Made by a program: the position numbers and the translations under genes. Shown piece after piece: positions 11,938 to 24,171 of a DNA stretch of 64,000 bases. The DNA is from Patellaria atrata CBS 101060. Lineage: Eukaryota > Ascomycota > Dothideomycetes > Patellariales > Patellariaceae. A model generated the notes under the pieces. The model saw only the letters and a program-made list of their open reading frames with translations. It was not told where the DNA came from and searched no databases. Each line of letters opens with the position of its first letter. Within the stretch, counting starts at the first letter, position 1. The stretch lies in contig MU006092.1 in the NCBI GenBank assembly GCA_010093705.1, positions 934,567 to 998,566 of the forward strand. The letters are read 5' to 3'.

Positions 11938-12731
11938 CGTAGATATTTTTGGACTAGCGAAAAAGCTGCGACACACAACTACCTGTAGTGATAAAGCATC
12001 TTGAAGAGGTATGTGGTGTGTCTATTTGCAAAGATTATTTGACAGTATAAAAGTGTAGATGTTTGGGGTGTTGTACAGTAAATGATAACGGGTCGCCGCA
12101 CGTAGAGTACAGTAGTTCTACGTCAGAGCTAAAGTACCTCGACATCTTTTACATTCATATGCATTATGCAAAGTGCAAGCATACTACAAAGTATTTGTCG
12201 TCAAAATCACTTTCCAGCCGTCATGGACCTTAGGCCATAATCTTTTTCAGTAATCTAGTTCTATCCCATCTTATTCGTTTCCGAATTTGAAAATCTTCGG
12301 ATTATACGTCAACAAGAACCAAGGGGATAGCGGTACTCAGCGGAAATGATATCAAGCAAACTTAAGGTTATCCCCTGTAGTTTGTCAAGGGGCATAGAGG
12401 AGTAGTTGGGCTTGCGCGTTCCATTGCTTGCGCCTCCGGCTAAATTACGACCTGTACTCATAAGTTATCCACCCTGGAGGACATTAAGGTAACAACTTAT
12501 CCCATGAATGACGATGGCCTTTTCAAGGACTTGCAGTTAACATCATTTATTATGTTACAATAATTAGCGCTTGCTTAGGTTTACTTTGAATCCTTCTCAA
12601 CGCAACTTTCGCATTTCTCCTATAATCGTTCTAATGAGCAGGTCTTGGGTTAATAGCACGCCTTTGCGTATGGGTATCTATTAGACACCAAAGGAGCAGC
12701 ATTGTGATAAGGAAAAAAATTGGCTACTACT
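11938..12731. other. Divergent intergenic region (SUR7-like / PLC-like)
   Basis: About 790 bp separate two outward-facing genes, so both promoters must lie here. I see no open frame or RNA gene that I can support. Confidence 0.5.
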
Positions 12732-14200
12732 ATGCATCATTTCCTTTGGCTCAGCTGTCTCACAGCAGCAGTAGTCGAAGCTCAGTCTTCGTCGAATCTC
12801 GTCATTAGTGGAACTGTATTATTTCCTGATCGACTACCAACCGGGTCGGATGTCACTTATCTCTCCTATGAATCTACACTCACCACCGGCAGCTTAGAAA
12901 TGGGTACTACGGGTATGATTACTGCTGCGTCAAGCGATATGGGTGCATTGAACGCGACAGCTAGTTCAACAGCTCCGTTAACTTCAAAGCCTGCTTCCTT
13001 AACAGTGCTTACCGGGGGCCAGAGGACGTCGACGTTGATAAATGGAACAATTACCACAAATTCAGATGTTACAATGAGTAGTACAACTTCGGTCAGGCCA
13101 ACGAATACTCAGCCCTGCAATAACTATCCCGAGTTCTGCACAAGACGATATTCCAACATCACAGAAGTCTGTGCCCATAACTCTCCCTTCGTTAGGACGA
13201 ACAATGCAGCGAGTAATCAACAATTCAAGGTAACCCAACAACTTGATGATGGGATTCGAATGTGTATGTCCAGTCTTTTTTCTTTGATCCAGTTCTTCAA
13301 TTCCACATAGATAATCTCTCTGACGCAAGAATCTAGTGCAAGGACAAGTCCGCTTTGTTGAGGAAGTTCCACACTTCTGCCATTCCTCTTGCGAGTTGTT
13401 TGATGCAGGTCTAGTGGAAGATTACTTGAAAACTGTCAAGAATTGGCTGAACGCTCACCCATACGAGGTTCTCACAATCCTCCTTGGAAATCCGGAGTAT
13501 AGGGCCGTTGGAAACTTTACTACTGCTATCCGGAATTCTGGTATTGCTCGATATCTTTATGAACCTCCCAAAGTACCGATGAGTCTGGACGACTGGCCGA
13601 CGCTCTCGGAGATGATTCTTTTGCAGAAGAGAGTTGTCTTCTTTCTGGATTATGAAGCTAACCAAACTGCTGTACCCTATATACTGGATGAGTTCAGTCA
13701 GATGTGGGAAACACCTTTCTCGCCGACTGATGTATCCTTCCCCTGCACTGTCGAGCGCCCACCTAATCTTCCGGAAGACCAAGCTAGACAACGACTGTAT
13801 ATTGCAAATCACAACCTCAATGTCAATATCGACTTAGGGATCGTCAATCTTTTGCTTCCCAATACGGCGCAACTTACTGAAGTGAATGGGTTGAACGGGA
13901 GTGAGAGTTTGGGTCAGATGGCGGAGGAGTGCAAGAGTATTAGCCAAATAATCATTGACCCCAAATACACCTTCTAATATGAGTGCAGACGTCTGGAACC
14001 GACCCCCAAACTTCCTTCTCGTTGATTATTACAATTACGGAGAACCTAATGGTAGCGTATTCGGCGTTGCAGCCGAGCAGAATAATGTCACGTACAATCG
14101 GAAATGCTGTGGAATACCACAATCTCTTGCTACTCCTCTACTTCATCCATCGAAGATTTTTATTTGGACCCTTGCAGGACTTGTTGGTTTAGCTCTATGA
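12732..14200 (+). CDS. Secreted PLC-like phosphodiesterase, probably GPI-anchored
   Basis: There are three exons: 12732-13263, 13337-13936 and 13989-14200, giving 447 residues. The introns are 73 bp (GTATGT...CTAG) and 52 bp (GTATTA...GCAG, with a CTAAT branch site). A signal peptide (MHHFLWLSCLTAAVVEA) is followed by a Ser/Thr-rich stalk (to about residue 125). A PI-PLC X-like TIM-barrel domain then carries both expected histidines: His149 in CAHNSPF and His190/193 in HFCHSSC. The second junction rebuilds CKNVWNRPPNFLLVDYYNYG, a hallmark of the fungal family. The C-terminus ends in a hydrophobic segment (KIFIWTLAGLVGLAL) typical of a GPI-attachment signal. Such proteins are assigned to the cell surface; their substrate is mostly unknown. 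The first ATG in frame is used; an earlier TTG is not a plausible start. Confidence 0.88.
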
Positions 14201-16050
14201 TCATCCTACTCAGTTTCAATGATGTCAGCTCGGAGAGGTCACTATCCCAGGTCAATCGGCGTCCCTCGGATTCTATATGGTTACTAAATATTTATTGACG
14301 CCTCCAGCTCTCTATTGTCCGTACGTGGAGTAATCCACACTGTCACAATATTTTCATCCGTTCTTATCTTTCTGTATTTTACGTTCCAGTACCCCTCTGA
14401 GCGTGAGAGTAGAATCAATATGCGGGAAATGCAATGATAGGAGAACAGATACTTGTGGATGGGGCTCTCTTAAACGATTTGATAGAGTTAATCTAAAAAA
14501 GCTGGATTGGTTCAATTATCAAGCAAGAGCTTGATGATTTTAGGGACTCATATAAGTCTGCAAGGTAGTAACAGTTAGGTGAGTAGACTTTCGAAACCCT
14601 ATCTCTCTCAAAGATGGTTGGCTCATAGGTAAGGCTTAACCGTGGGTACTATGAATTCGACTGATCGACCCTAGGATTTAATTAGTTACATATTTGGGCA
14701 CTCACGATCTGAAACAATTGAAATTGTCTTGGAAACAGTCGCTTCGAAAGGCCTTTAAGCGAGGAATTCCCAACAGAGTACACTTATTGCAGGATACCCG
14801 GCCCTCTTATCATTTCTTCCTACGCTAATGATGAATTGACAACTGCTCGATCTTCAAAATCGACATTATTTTGTCAAATACCTCCTCTCGACACTTTTTC
14901 CAACGGTTCAAGCTAGTTTATAACATCACGCAGACAAGACTTGCGTATAGAATGTATATGGCTAAGGTGCCTGATAATATGCTCACAGTCGGCGCCCCGA
15001 AGGACTGACTTTTCCTCACGCCCCCCGAGATAGCGTTTATCGTGCTCGCTATTGTATTATATCTTACAGTACTCGTCATGGGTTTTATTTCTCTCTGATA
15101 TTCACGACGACTCTCGTTCTAGAACAAGACGTTGGAACTAACCTCAAGGTTACAACTCCATGGATATGCAGAAGTAATCGAGATCGTCTATAGCGGAAAG
15201 GACTGCCCTTGAATCATAAACTTACACTTAGAGCTTGATCCGGCGCCGCAAGCTTGTGAAATGTGAACGCTAGCTAGCGCACGTTTTGAAGCGGGTAAGG
15301 TGAACGGAACGGACCGTAGTTCTAGACAATATCATCAGACACAATTGCGGACAGATTCTAGAGCAGACTCAACATATTCCATGTCAGTATTGCGTAGGAT
15401 ACAGTATCTATAGCCCCTTCGCCAACACTCCATCTTACTCCTTTACTCTCTATCCATCTTGACTGTTTCCACCTATTCCATGTCAATCCCAACTGTTGAT
15501 ATCTTTCAGAAGATTGATCTTGAATTCTCTAATTGCTTGACGCAAGCATGTGCTAGATAAAGACTTTCAAACCATGGTTCACAGTTTGCGGAGCCGCTCC
15601 TCATGAGTCCTGAGAACAACCGGACTCGGTTCGGCTTACTTTCAAGGTTACCGTTATCATCTACTCAGGTCCACTTCCCCCGCTTTTATTGATTTAAGAA
15701 TTAGGAAGAATGGTCCCGAGCGTCAGTGGTAGAGCTCACTTCCAGTAAGAGTCTCTCCATAATCTTTCTGTTCTTCTCGAACCGTTGAGACGTCGCATGA
15801 TTGAGCAATTGGCCGGTACTTCCCCGTATATCACTCTCCTGGAGGGCATAAATTCACCTTAGCTCCTTCCTCCCTTTTGCTCTTAAACGCGGCATCTACA
15901 TTTGTTCGGCTGGACGTCTACCTCATCTCAAAATACCCGCGTTGATAATTCAATTTTTCCCCCCAACCAGTAATTATTTCTAATATCATCTATCAGCCCA
16001 TCGCCATCTCCACTGAGGCCAGGTCCTGTTCAACTTAGCGTTTTTCAGAT
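14201..16050. other. 1.85-kb intergenic region
   Basis: This region contains no gene I can support. The last few hundred bases before 16051 are pyrimidine-rich, as expected of the promoter and 5' leader of the amino-acid transporter. Confidence 0.5.
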
Positions 16051-17922
16051 ATGCCTGAAAGAAGTGATTCTTCGCTCTGCCCGTCAATTAGGCCTTCGAA
16101 GGAAGATGATCGCAATTTGCACGGCAGTCAAGACCCTATAGTTCCCAATAAGCCGGAAAAGACCTCGGGTCTGAATGATTCTGAATGGGAGAGCCTTGGG
16201 AATGAACACAATGGCAGTGTCGATAACGGCGAAGTAAGCACACATTTAGCCATCCTGATTCCCAACCCTTTTCTCACAACCTAGCAGCAAGAGGTCTTCG
16301 GTACAGAGGAAGATGCTGATGTTCATTATCGCACCATGGCTTGGGGGTATGTGTTATTGATCTCATTGACTGAAAATATACTGATTTTTCTCTAGTAACG
16401 CTGCTCTTCGTAAGCTGACATTTTCATGCCACTCATTGATCAAATACTAACAGAACAAGTCATCGTCGCGGAGACCATCTCGCTGGGCGTCCTTTCCCTC
16501 CCGTCTGCAGTTGCAACCATCGGTCTTGTTCCGTATGTATATTCCGATATTAATTTTCTCTTCTATCTCAAGAATAGCAGATCGAAGTTAACATTTCTTG
16601 TCCCATAGTGGTCTGCTCCTCATCTTCATCCTCGGCCTCGTAGCTACCTACACTGGCTACGTGATCGGCCAGTTCAAGTATGCTCATCCTCATCTTCACA
16701 CATTTGCTGATGCGATGCGACTGGTTGGAGGACCGGTACTAGGCGTCATAGCAGCAATTGGACAGGTCTTGATCTTGGTATTCATCATGGGTGCACATCT
16801 ATCGGGTTTCTCAATCATGATGAACGTCCTCACCGACCATGCATTCTGTTCGGTCGGGTTTGGTGCCCTGGGACTTTTGATTTGCTTCCTGTTGGATCTG
16901 CCCAGAACGTTCAAAAACGTGTCCTACCTTTCAATCTCTTGTAGGTCATTCTGTTGCACGAAAAGCGAACGCTCCCCCCTTTTTATTTCTCATTCTCTGT
17001 ATAGACTATTATGATTGCTGATAATGAATAGCTTGTATATCCATCGTAGCAGCAGTTTTAGTTGCCATCGTCGGTATCGGCATCCAGAAGCCAGATGAAG
17101 GCAACATCCAAGCCGTCTCGAAAGGGATCGACCTTCCAACCGGGATGCTTCCCGCGCTGAACATAATTCTCTCATATGGTAAATTCCATAATCTTCCCCC
17201 CCTCTGACCATTTTCACCTTTCTAACACAATTCCTCCAGCCGGCCACGTCGGTTTTTTCTCCTTCATCTCTGAAATGCGCAATCCGCGCGACTTCTCCAA
17301 AGCACTCGCCGTCAGTATCGGCTTCAGCACCCTCTTCTACATGTTCGTCGGCGTCATAATCTACTACTACGCCGGGCCCAACATCGCGTCTCCCGCGCTC
17401 GGTTCCGCCTCCCCCGTCGTGCGCAAAATCGCCTTCGGCCTCGCGGCTCCGACGATCGTCATAGCCGGCGTCATCAACGGCCACGTCGCCGCGAAGTACG
17501 TCTGGGTGCAGTTCTGGCGGTGGAAGAAGCAGGAAAGGACGATGGGCCAGAACAGCGTGCGGTCCTGGGGGAGTTGGATCGTCATCAACGCCGTGCTCTG
17601 GGTCGCCTCGTGGCTCATCGCCGAAGCTATCCCTTCGTTCTATCTCCTGCTCGGACTCATATCCGCGCTGTTTTGCGGCTGGTTTAGCTTCGGGCTTAGT
17701 GGGTGGTTCTGGCTGCATCTGAACAGGACGAGGTTGACTGAGAATTGGAAGAAGGTTGCGTTGGCCGTGTTGAACATTTCGATTTTGGCGCTTGGGTTGG
17801 CTATTTCGGGGCTGGGGTTGTATGCGAGTGGGTTGAAACTGCATCAGGGGGCTGGGGGGGAGCCTTTCACTTGCAAGAATACCTATCAGCCTAATAAACC
17901 GGCACAGGGGTTGTCTGAGTAG
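16051..17922 (+). CDS. Amino-acid transporter, Mtr-like (AAAP family)
   Basis: There are seven exons: 16051-16233, 16285-16346, 16396-16409, 16454-16532, 16609-16940, 17032-17178 and 17240-17922. They sum to 500 codons in one phase-consistent frame (499 residues). Exon 3 is only 14 bp, yet its junctions rebuild GNAALQQVIVAETISLG, the conserved first membrane segment of the family. The product has a polar N-terminus (about 80 residues), then about 11 membrane segments. Family marks include VFGTEEDADVHYRTMAWG before the first helix, SLPSAVATIGLVPG, and the GHVGFFSFISEMRNPRDFSKAL loop. It resembles the Neurospora neutral amino-acid permease Mtr and should import neutral or aromatic amino acids by proton symport. 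Substrate specificity cannot be read from the sequence. An alternative exon 2 acceptor 3 bp downstream would remove one Gln. Confidence 0.9.
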
Positions 17923-18429
17923 ATCATCGCGTTCTTAAAGAGGGTTTGAGGAAGATGTGTTTGCGATGTTTATACCCTGGGAGTTTATCTGTATTTCGGA
18001 TTCAACTGATTTTGGTGTTTGGGTCTCTTGGTGTTGCGCGTCTTCAGTTCGTAACGCCCTTAACTTCATCAAGTGTATACTCGCATACCCAGAGCCGACT
18101 TGCCGAAAAGTATTATCCAGCTATCGTGAACAACTAGGAAAGTATGCGGTAATAAATGAATCCGAAGAGAAGCTCTTATTTATCAGGATAGTCAACCTCG
18201 TCTCTGAAAGGAGGAGTATTTCGCATCATACATTTTACATTTTTGTTTGAGTCCTATCAGATAGAACCATGGAAATACAACAAACGCACTAAGCGACAGT
18301 GTCCCATAACCATCCAAGACAACTATCCCTTCCCTATCACACGAATCCCTAACTAACCGTGCACTCACAGGAAGTTACACCCCAGTTTAAACCAACCTTC
18401 AACCTCCGACACGACTTCCACAGACCAAT
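17923..18429. other. Convergent intergenic region
   Basis: The transporter gene ends at 17922 and the small secreted-protein gene ends at 18430 on the other strand, so this 507-bp stretch holds both 3' ends. I see no gene in it. Confidence 0.5.
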
Positions 18430-18717
18430 TTAACAATTCGTCACAGTAAACGAAGCAAGGTTTCTGCTCGCGACCTTGTTCCAGTCGTCGCACGAGTACC
18501 CGACCTGGTTCCCGCAGCCGGATTCGGCGTAGAGGTGGATGCAGCAGTCTTCGCTGCCGCCGCGGTCCCAGTCGAAGGTCTCTCCGGCCAGCGTGACGGA
18601 GCGCGTGCAACCGACGTTGGCAGTACCGTCGAAGACGCTGCCGGAGCCGTCGACGTAGGTCCAGGCGAGTGTTTGGCCCGGGAGGGCGATGGCGAGGAGG
18701 GCGGTGAGGAGTTGCAT
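18430..18717 (-). CDS. Small secreted cysteine-containing protein (effector-like)
   Basis: A single exon encodes 95 residues from the ATG at 18717. A clear signal peptide (MQLLTALLAIALPGQTLA) is followed by a mature domain of about 77 residues with six cysteines (VGC, EDCC, SGC, YSC and a C-terminal Cys). The mature part is rich in Gly, Asp, Ser and aromatic residues. I do not recognise a named family. Size, secretion and cysteine count fit fungal effector candidates or small extracellular proteins of unknown role. A TATA box lies on the same strand at 18903-18910. Codon usage is GC-rich at third positions, unlike the AT-rich flanks, which argues that the frame is real. Confidence 0.75.
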   Translation of the reverse strand: MQLLTALLAIALPGQTLAWTYVDGSGSVFDGTANVGCTRSVTLAGETFDWDRGGSEDCCIHLYAESGCGNQVGYSCDDWNKVASRNLASFTVTNC

Positions 18718-20112
18718 GTTGTAGAAGTTTGGTAGAGGTTTGGTTTGTGGCTTGGTTTGTAGAAGTATGGTGTTAGCCTTTTGCTTTATCGCTTTGAAGA
18801 TCAGATTTGGGTTTACTTACTTTTGGTATTGATTGTTGGTTCAGTTCAGTTGTCTGAGTGAAGATGGGGATGATTTTGCTTTTGGAAGCGGACTCCTTCC
18901 CCCTTTTATAGACATGGAGTATGATGTATTATGATACCTGAATGTAGGATTTACTCTCATGGCGCAAGCACTTTACTACCGGAAATACGAATGCGATGAG
19001 ACCGAACGACACAAAAGGATGATCACATAGAAGAGTGGCCAGTGAGTTATAATATTTCTGAATACATGACTTCTTACAATGAAAGTGAAGTTATTATGAA
19101 GTAATTGTTGAACAGTTTTGTTTGATAGTCATTCGGCTGAGGTTATTTTAACGTTATATAAAGTGCATGAGCGGGTTGGTTATTAGTAACGGTTCGCACT
19201 CGTCGGATTATCCCTTCAACGGTGAATATCAACCCGAAGCATGAAACGATGATTATGAAGATCAATGAAAATCATCACAAGTTATCGGAAGAGGCTAGCC
19301 GACGTACGGAATTACTTCTGGTTGAGTTTCTGTATTTATACAGTGAATGAGTTGAGAGTGAAGTAAAGCATTACGAGTTTATGAAGATAGAAGAGGAGTT
19401 AAGCGATGGGTTATCCAATAAGGTTGTGTATCTATTCTGTCGGCGGGATCTCTGACAATCTGAAAGTATTTAAAGAGACTTTCTGACAATACACAATTGT
19501 ATGTGCAGTATAAGAGAACTGTATACAGTACAGTACCTGGTAAATATAAACCAAGTCGAAGAAAGAGATCAACAGAACAAGGGTGACCACCCATGATCTC
19601 AACCCCATCTTATGGGCCGAATCCTATTTGCTTACTGGCGGAGAGGTTTTGACCCCAATATGTAGCTCTCTGGTTGCAGACAGCTTGAGATACAGACCTA
19701 TAAGCGGAGGTTGTGGTTTTTATCACCCATCTAGTTCTGCGTGCTTCGATGGGTTGGAGTTACACTACCCTCATATACATTAAGGGCGATCTTCATGTTC
19801 TGGGAAATCGGCCGTGGTTTATGGCCGAAAGGTATTACACATGGGAAACTACCTAGAAATGCCTCACTCATACTTCGGTTCCAGCGGGTTTAGAGTTCTT
19901 AGAGTCCTTCTATAACAGTGGATGTGAGAGTAAATCTTTTGAGTGTTTTAAGAGCTGAATCGGCTATGGTCAAAGATCTCCAAAATGAAGGGAATGACTC
20001 TGCCGCACTGGGTTGACTTCATACAGTAACAGTAAATCTGATCATACCAAACGCATCCAGTGCTTACAATCGAAATAAAATAACGCCTTGAAATCTGGTC
20101 ACTTCTGCGTAC
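18718..20112. other. 1.4-kb intergenic region
   Basis: This AT-rich stretch holds the promoter of the small secreted-protein gene (TATA box at 18903-18910) and the 3' flank of the GH6-like gene. I see no gene I can support. Confidence 0.5.
18903..18910 (-). promoter_or_regulatory. TATA box of the small secreted-protein gene
   Basis: The minus strand reads TATAAAAG, about 190 bp upstream of the ATG at 18717. Position and sequence fit a core promoter with a leader of about 150 bases. Confidence 0.5.
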
Positions 20113-21759
20113 CTAGAGTGGCGGGTGAGCGTTCATAAGCAGCATTGTAAAATATGCTTGGTTCCACATATGGACTTCGGGTGAAGGCTTGAATGCATCC
20201 GGTCTACCGCAAAAAGAATCGTAATAGAAAGAATTCGGGTCACTGGTGCCATCAGACTCACCACCCGGCTTCACCCAAATAAAGGAATCCGCGAGGTCAA
20301 GGCCAGTATCGGTTGAAGGGCGTACGCCAAAGCCTGCGCCGTTGACGTTACACCAGTCAGTCCAATTCTCTCGAAGTCCAATTACGCCGTTGCGGCTCGT
20401 ATCGATCACCGCATGGTTCGGTACACCCACGGTATCCAAAGCTTTACCGAACAGTTCAACGAAAATCTTCTCGTTTTGAGCCGGATTATATTGAGCATCA
20501 CCGTCGTATTCAAACTCGCCAGGTTTATAATCCCTAACGTCTCCGTGAGTATACTATCATCAAATCGCAAGTATGGACTGCTGTCGCCGTGAGCTCCTCC
20601 CATCTCTTCCACTCGTGATGTTGTTTGCTTACTGTATGCTCGTTCAAAACGGAGTCTCCAATGCAACTGTACGGGGAGGTTGAGGACGTGTGCAGGACCC
20701 CTGACCGTACTGACAATAGAGATCTGTTCATACTTCCAAAACAAGAGACCGCAAGTCATTGTTTCGCGAGCGTATAGAGAGTGAGGCAGAAGAATCTATA
20801 CGAAAGCGGGACGTACCACGAGTTCCAACCGGCAACATTGGTAGCAAAACCTCGAAGTTGCGATGGGCTTCCCGCTGTGCGATACATTCTTGCTATTTCT
20901 TCTGCACCACGTTCGCGGTTGCTCTTCCAGCCTAGGCTGCCACCATGTCCAGCATCAATGTACATAATAACATTAGGGAGGTTGAGGCGTGTTAAAGCGT
21001 ATGTAATACCATCTCGGTAACTCTCTATAACAGTCTGACAGGAGCCCAAGTCCGCATTTAGTACAGAAAAAGTCAGAGCCTTGGGCTCAATAATGAGCGC
21101 GAATGCTTTCCCGGCATTGGCTTCGAGGATGTCGGCAATGGCTAAGTCGTACGATGGATTAATCACATGACTACATGAAATTTCCTTGACTGTAAAGAGG
21201 GAAAAGAAAAATAGATTTAAAGAAGGAGATAAGATCTTACAATTGATGAAGCGATTTTGGTACGCGTCAGCTTTTACCGATATGTTCCCTATATCCGATG
21301 ATGAAGCGTGCGCGCAGCGAGGGCCGGGAAGACCATGAATGACTAAACCCAATATCTGATCACATGCAAGGTTGGGGAGGGTGAATTCGATCTTATCAAT
21401 ATCTGCAACTGATTCTCTACACAGCCGTTGTCAAATTAGGTCAGAAGCTAAGGATTGCAGTGGCTAAAAAGTAAATGTTGAGTTGCTCACATCCACAAGA
21501 AGGTACCGGCATTGGCAACCTTCAGAGCTTTAGTTTTCAGCACAGAGTCGGTTATGGTCTCGACCGCAGCCTCAACTTTCTCACGGTAGATGCTATTTGC
21601 ATGCAGAGTATGGCTTTTCCATACGTTCGTATTCGCATCTAGTGACACCGGCGAAGAGCACGAATCAATAGCTTTGCGTTGAGGAGGTGCAGAGTCCGAA
21701 ACTGCCAGCGCAGCGGCTGTAACTGCAGGAAGGAGGACGGCTGTTGCAGTAATCCACAT
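20113..21759 (-). CDS. GH6 (cellobiohydrolase/endoglucanase) family protein, probably catalytically dead
   Basis: There are four exons: 21759-21491, 21416-21241, 21141-20817 and 20533-20113, in one consistent frame (396 residues). The introns are 74, 99 and 283 bp. A signal peptide precedes a GH6 domain; there is no CBM1. Clear family blocks are LNLPNVIMYIDAGHGGSLGW, LRGFATNVAGWNSW, a PGE-containing segment, DWCNVNGAGFG and FIWVKPGGESDGTSD. However, the position of the general acid (Asp221 in Trichoderma Cel6A) is Lys169 (IIEPKAL). The YDLPDRDC block is replaced by IHGLPGPRC (residues 116-124), losing the equivalents of Tyr169 and Asp175. A Trp in the AGHxGW motif is Ser. Cellulose hydrolysis by the usual mechanism is therefore unlikely. 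The exon 2/3 junction was chosen because it rebuilds RFINSIADILEAN; a nearer acceptor would add 14 residues. Confidence 0.85.
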
Positions 21760-24171
21760 TGTTATTAGAATCTCAGGTGGATTCTATCGCTTTCCCTGCC
21801 GTGGAACTCCTGGTCACTGCACGGTTGCTCCCAAAATGGCCTCGGACTTTGCTGTACGTAATGAACCAGACCGTTACAAGGACTGCAAGCTGTACGAAGC
21901 CCCTGAAAAGAAACTCAAAACTTTAGGTTTGAGTGTCCTCCAGCGAGTGTGAAGCAAGCCTACAGCAAGCGAGCAACGAGGAGTACCAACTGTGGCAAGG
22001 GAAGATTTATTTGTTCAACTCTAAGCATAAGCATGGGGTGGGACTGAGATAGGGATATATCCACCACCAGTGAGGGAGGACTTTGAGCTCGACAGAGATT
22101 AAACAGAAAGGTCTTCCAACACGCGGTTCTTTGTGGTTCGCTCTGGGAAACAGCTGCTTAAGGTCTGCTGGCAGTTAAAGTGCATCGTGGCACCAATTGC
22201 CAGTACGGAAAGCGGGCCGAAGCTTTTAATAAATATGATATTTATACGAAAAGAAGAGTCCGAAAGCGTGCTGATGCCGAACCGAGAACGCATAGTGATA
22301 AATGAAATAAAATTGGCATTGTCGAGAACCAACTAGAAGAAAGGGATTTTGCTGTACAGTATCTTCTACTTAGACTTTTGTTAGAGAACGTATCTACAAA
22401 CTCACCACTACTTTGTAGACTCGCTATACGCTAATTGTAGAAGCCAATAGAATGACCTGGAAAGCTCTATCTAGGTCTGGAACTCAACGCTGCCCACTGC
22501 CATCGGCAACTTGAGATATTCAATAGTCACTACAGGGCATCAACTTATGCGAGATAATGCATTCAATAATGCGGTAGTATTACATTTTGAATACCTCAGC
22601 AAACAGTAAAGTAGTAGGCGGCTCAGCTGGAGGGCAAGAGAGTGACAGAGAGCACGGGTGAGTTTCTTTAAAATACCTCATCCTTCGGATTATTACCGTT
22701 GAACAAATAGGAGTCGTACTCCGTACATAAGCGGATTAGGTCAAAGGAGGCTTGCAGAGATGCTGCGATCGAGATTCACCCTGCGCGATCGACCGAATGG
22801 ATGGAAATTATGTCATGGCCCTGATTGCTTGTCCTGCTTTGTCCCGTTCACGGAAAATGCAAGTTTGACTCGAATGGGGATGACGTTGGGCTCCGTCAGA
22901 ATGTTCCAGACACCGAGTTACAGAACAAAAAACGGATTTCTGACGCAAAAGCCTGAAGGGGGTTTCAGCAGGTTCCGAGGGGTTGTTTAGGGAAGCTTTA
23001 GGCAGGATTTGCACCCGGGTTTGTCGGCCGACGCCAGGCTGAATTCAGGTTCCGCAGGTTTTAGGACTAGCGCCACGTGGCGCAAGGTTTCTGCTCAGCC
23101 AGTTCTTCAGCCATACCTTAATAGAAACTACCTACGTCAGGTACCTACGTCGTACTTTCCACCTCAGCCCTCAGCTTTTCGTTGTACAAGTTATTTGAGC
23201 TTAGACCTCAGAATTGCGGGATACCCAACAAAATGACATAGCCAGGTGACGTCAGCTCAACTGTCAGAACTCAGTTGAATTTTGGATCCCTCAAAACTTG
23301 TATGAAGACGATAAGGAATATTTTCGATATCTAGTACAGACTGTAGTAGTTACTTGTAGAGAACAAAAAAAATAAATCTTCCGGATTTGTACCTTTGCAT
23401 CGCCATATCTACCGTTATCCGTTGGGTTTCTCTTTCTTGGGACCGTTCGCGGTATCCAATCACATGCGAACCGGAGAAGAATGGAGCTGTGCCAAGATCG
23501 GGCCTGAACGACCCATTTCTGCACGAGTCATCCCTCGTCATTGGTGAACTTTGTGATGTAAAGTTTTGTTTTTGGGTTACCTTACCTTTATTTTCGTAAT
23601 GATACCTCTAATTTCATTATTGCGAGGGCAAGTGCGATCCAATCCCATCGATATTGATGGCAGGTGCGATCCATTATTATTAGATGTCAAGTGTAAGCGT
23701 GTAAAAGCCTCGTCCGGGGCCCCAATACTCATCACTTCTTACACCAATCTCATCCCCCCTTGCCTATCACTGCCAATTATCTTCTGTGATGCAAACAGGA
23801 TGTCAAGCCTTCCAGGTTTCCAAGCTCTTCCGCGTGTCGAATTTCTACAATTTCCCATCTTTGTCACACTTATCGATAAAGGCAATTCATACATAAGCTT
23901 CAGATACACTCACTCCCTCTGACGGAAATATATAATTCTACAACACGCTCCAACAAAGAAAGACCTCAAAGACAACTCAAGCTCAACTGCTCAACGTTGA
24001 TACTCAACTCACTCTTCTCTTTACGCCTTTGCTCTCACTTGATCATCACTTTACTCCAATCAACCCTGACCTCCCTCAACCTCCATCTACAACTTCAACT
24101 TAAGATCAAACCTTGATCTCCATATCCCCCTTCAGCCTTATCTGGGGTCAACGTTCACACTACATCTCAAC
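21760..24171. other. 2.4-kb divergent intergenic region (GH6-like / GT4)
   Basis: Both promoters of the outward-facing genes lie here. From about 23940 to 24171 the plus strand is a long C/T- and A-rich leader lacking G, typical of a well-expressed gene's 5' UTR. No other gene is supported; the frame at 22760-22990 overlaps others and matches nothing known. Confidence 0.5.
23929..23935 (+). promoter_or_regulatory. TATA box of the GT4 gene
   Basis: TATATAA lies 237 bp upstream of the start codon, followed by the C/T/A-rich leader. This would give a 5' UTR of roughly 200 bases. Confidence 0.5.

Noticed and set aside
12720-12731. Upstream TTG start for the PLC-like gene
   Set aside because: Fungal genes start at ATG; the ATG at 12732 begins directly with a good signal peptide.
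15718-15800. tRNA-like D-arm (GTCAGTGGTAGAGCTC)
   Set aside because: The loop is too long and no anticodon or T-arm pairs in the right place downstream.
16990-17844. 284-codon open frame on the minus strand
   Set aside because: Antisense shadow of the amino-acid transporter; Gln/Pro/Arg-rich low-complexity translation.
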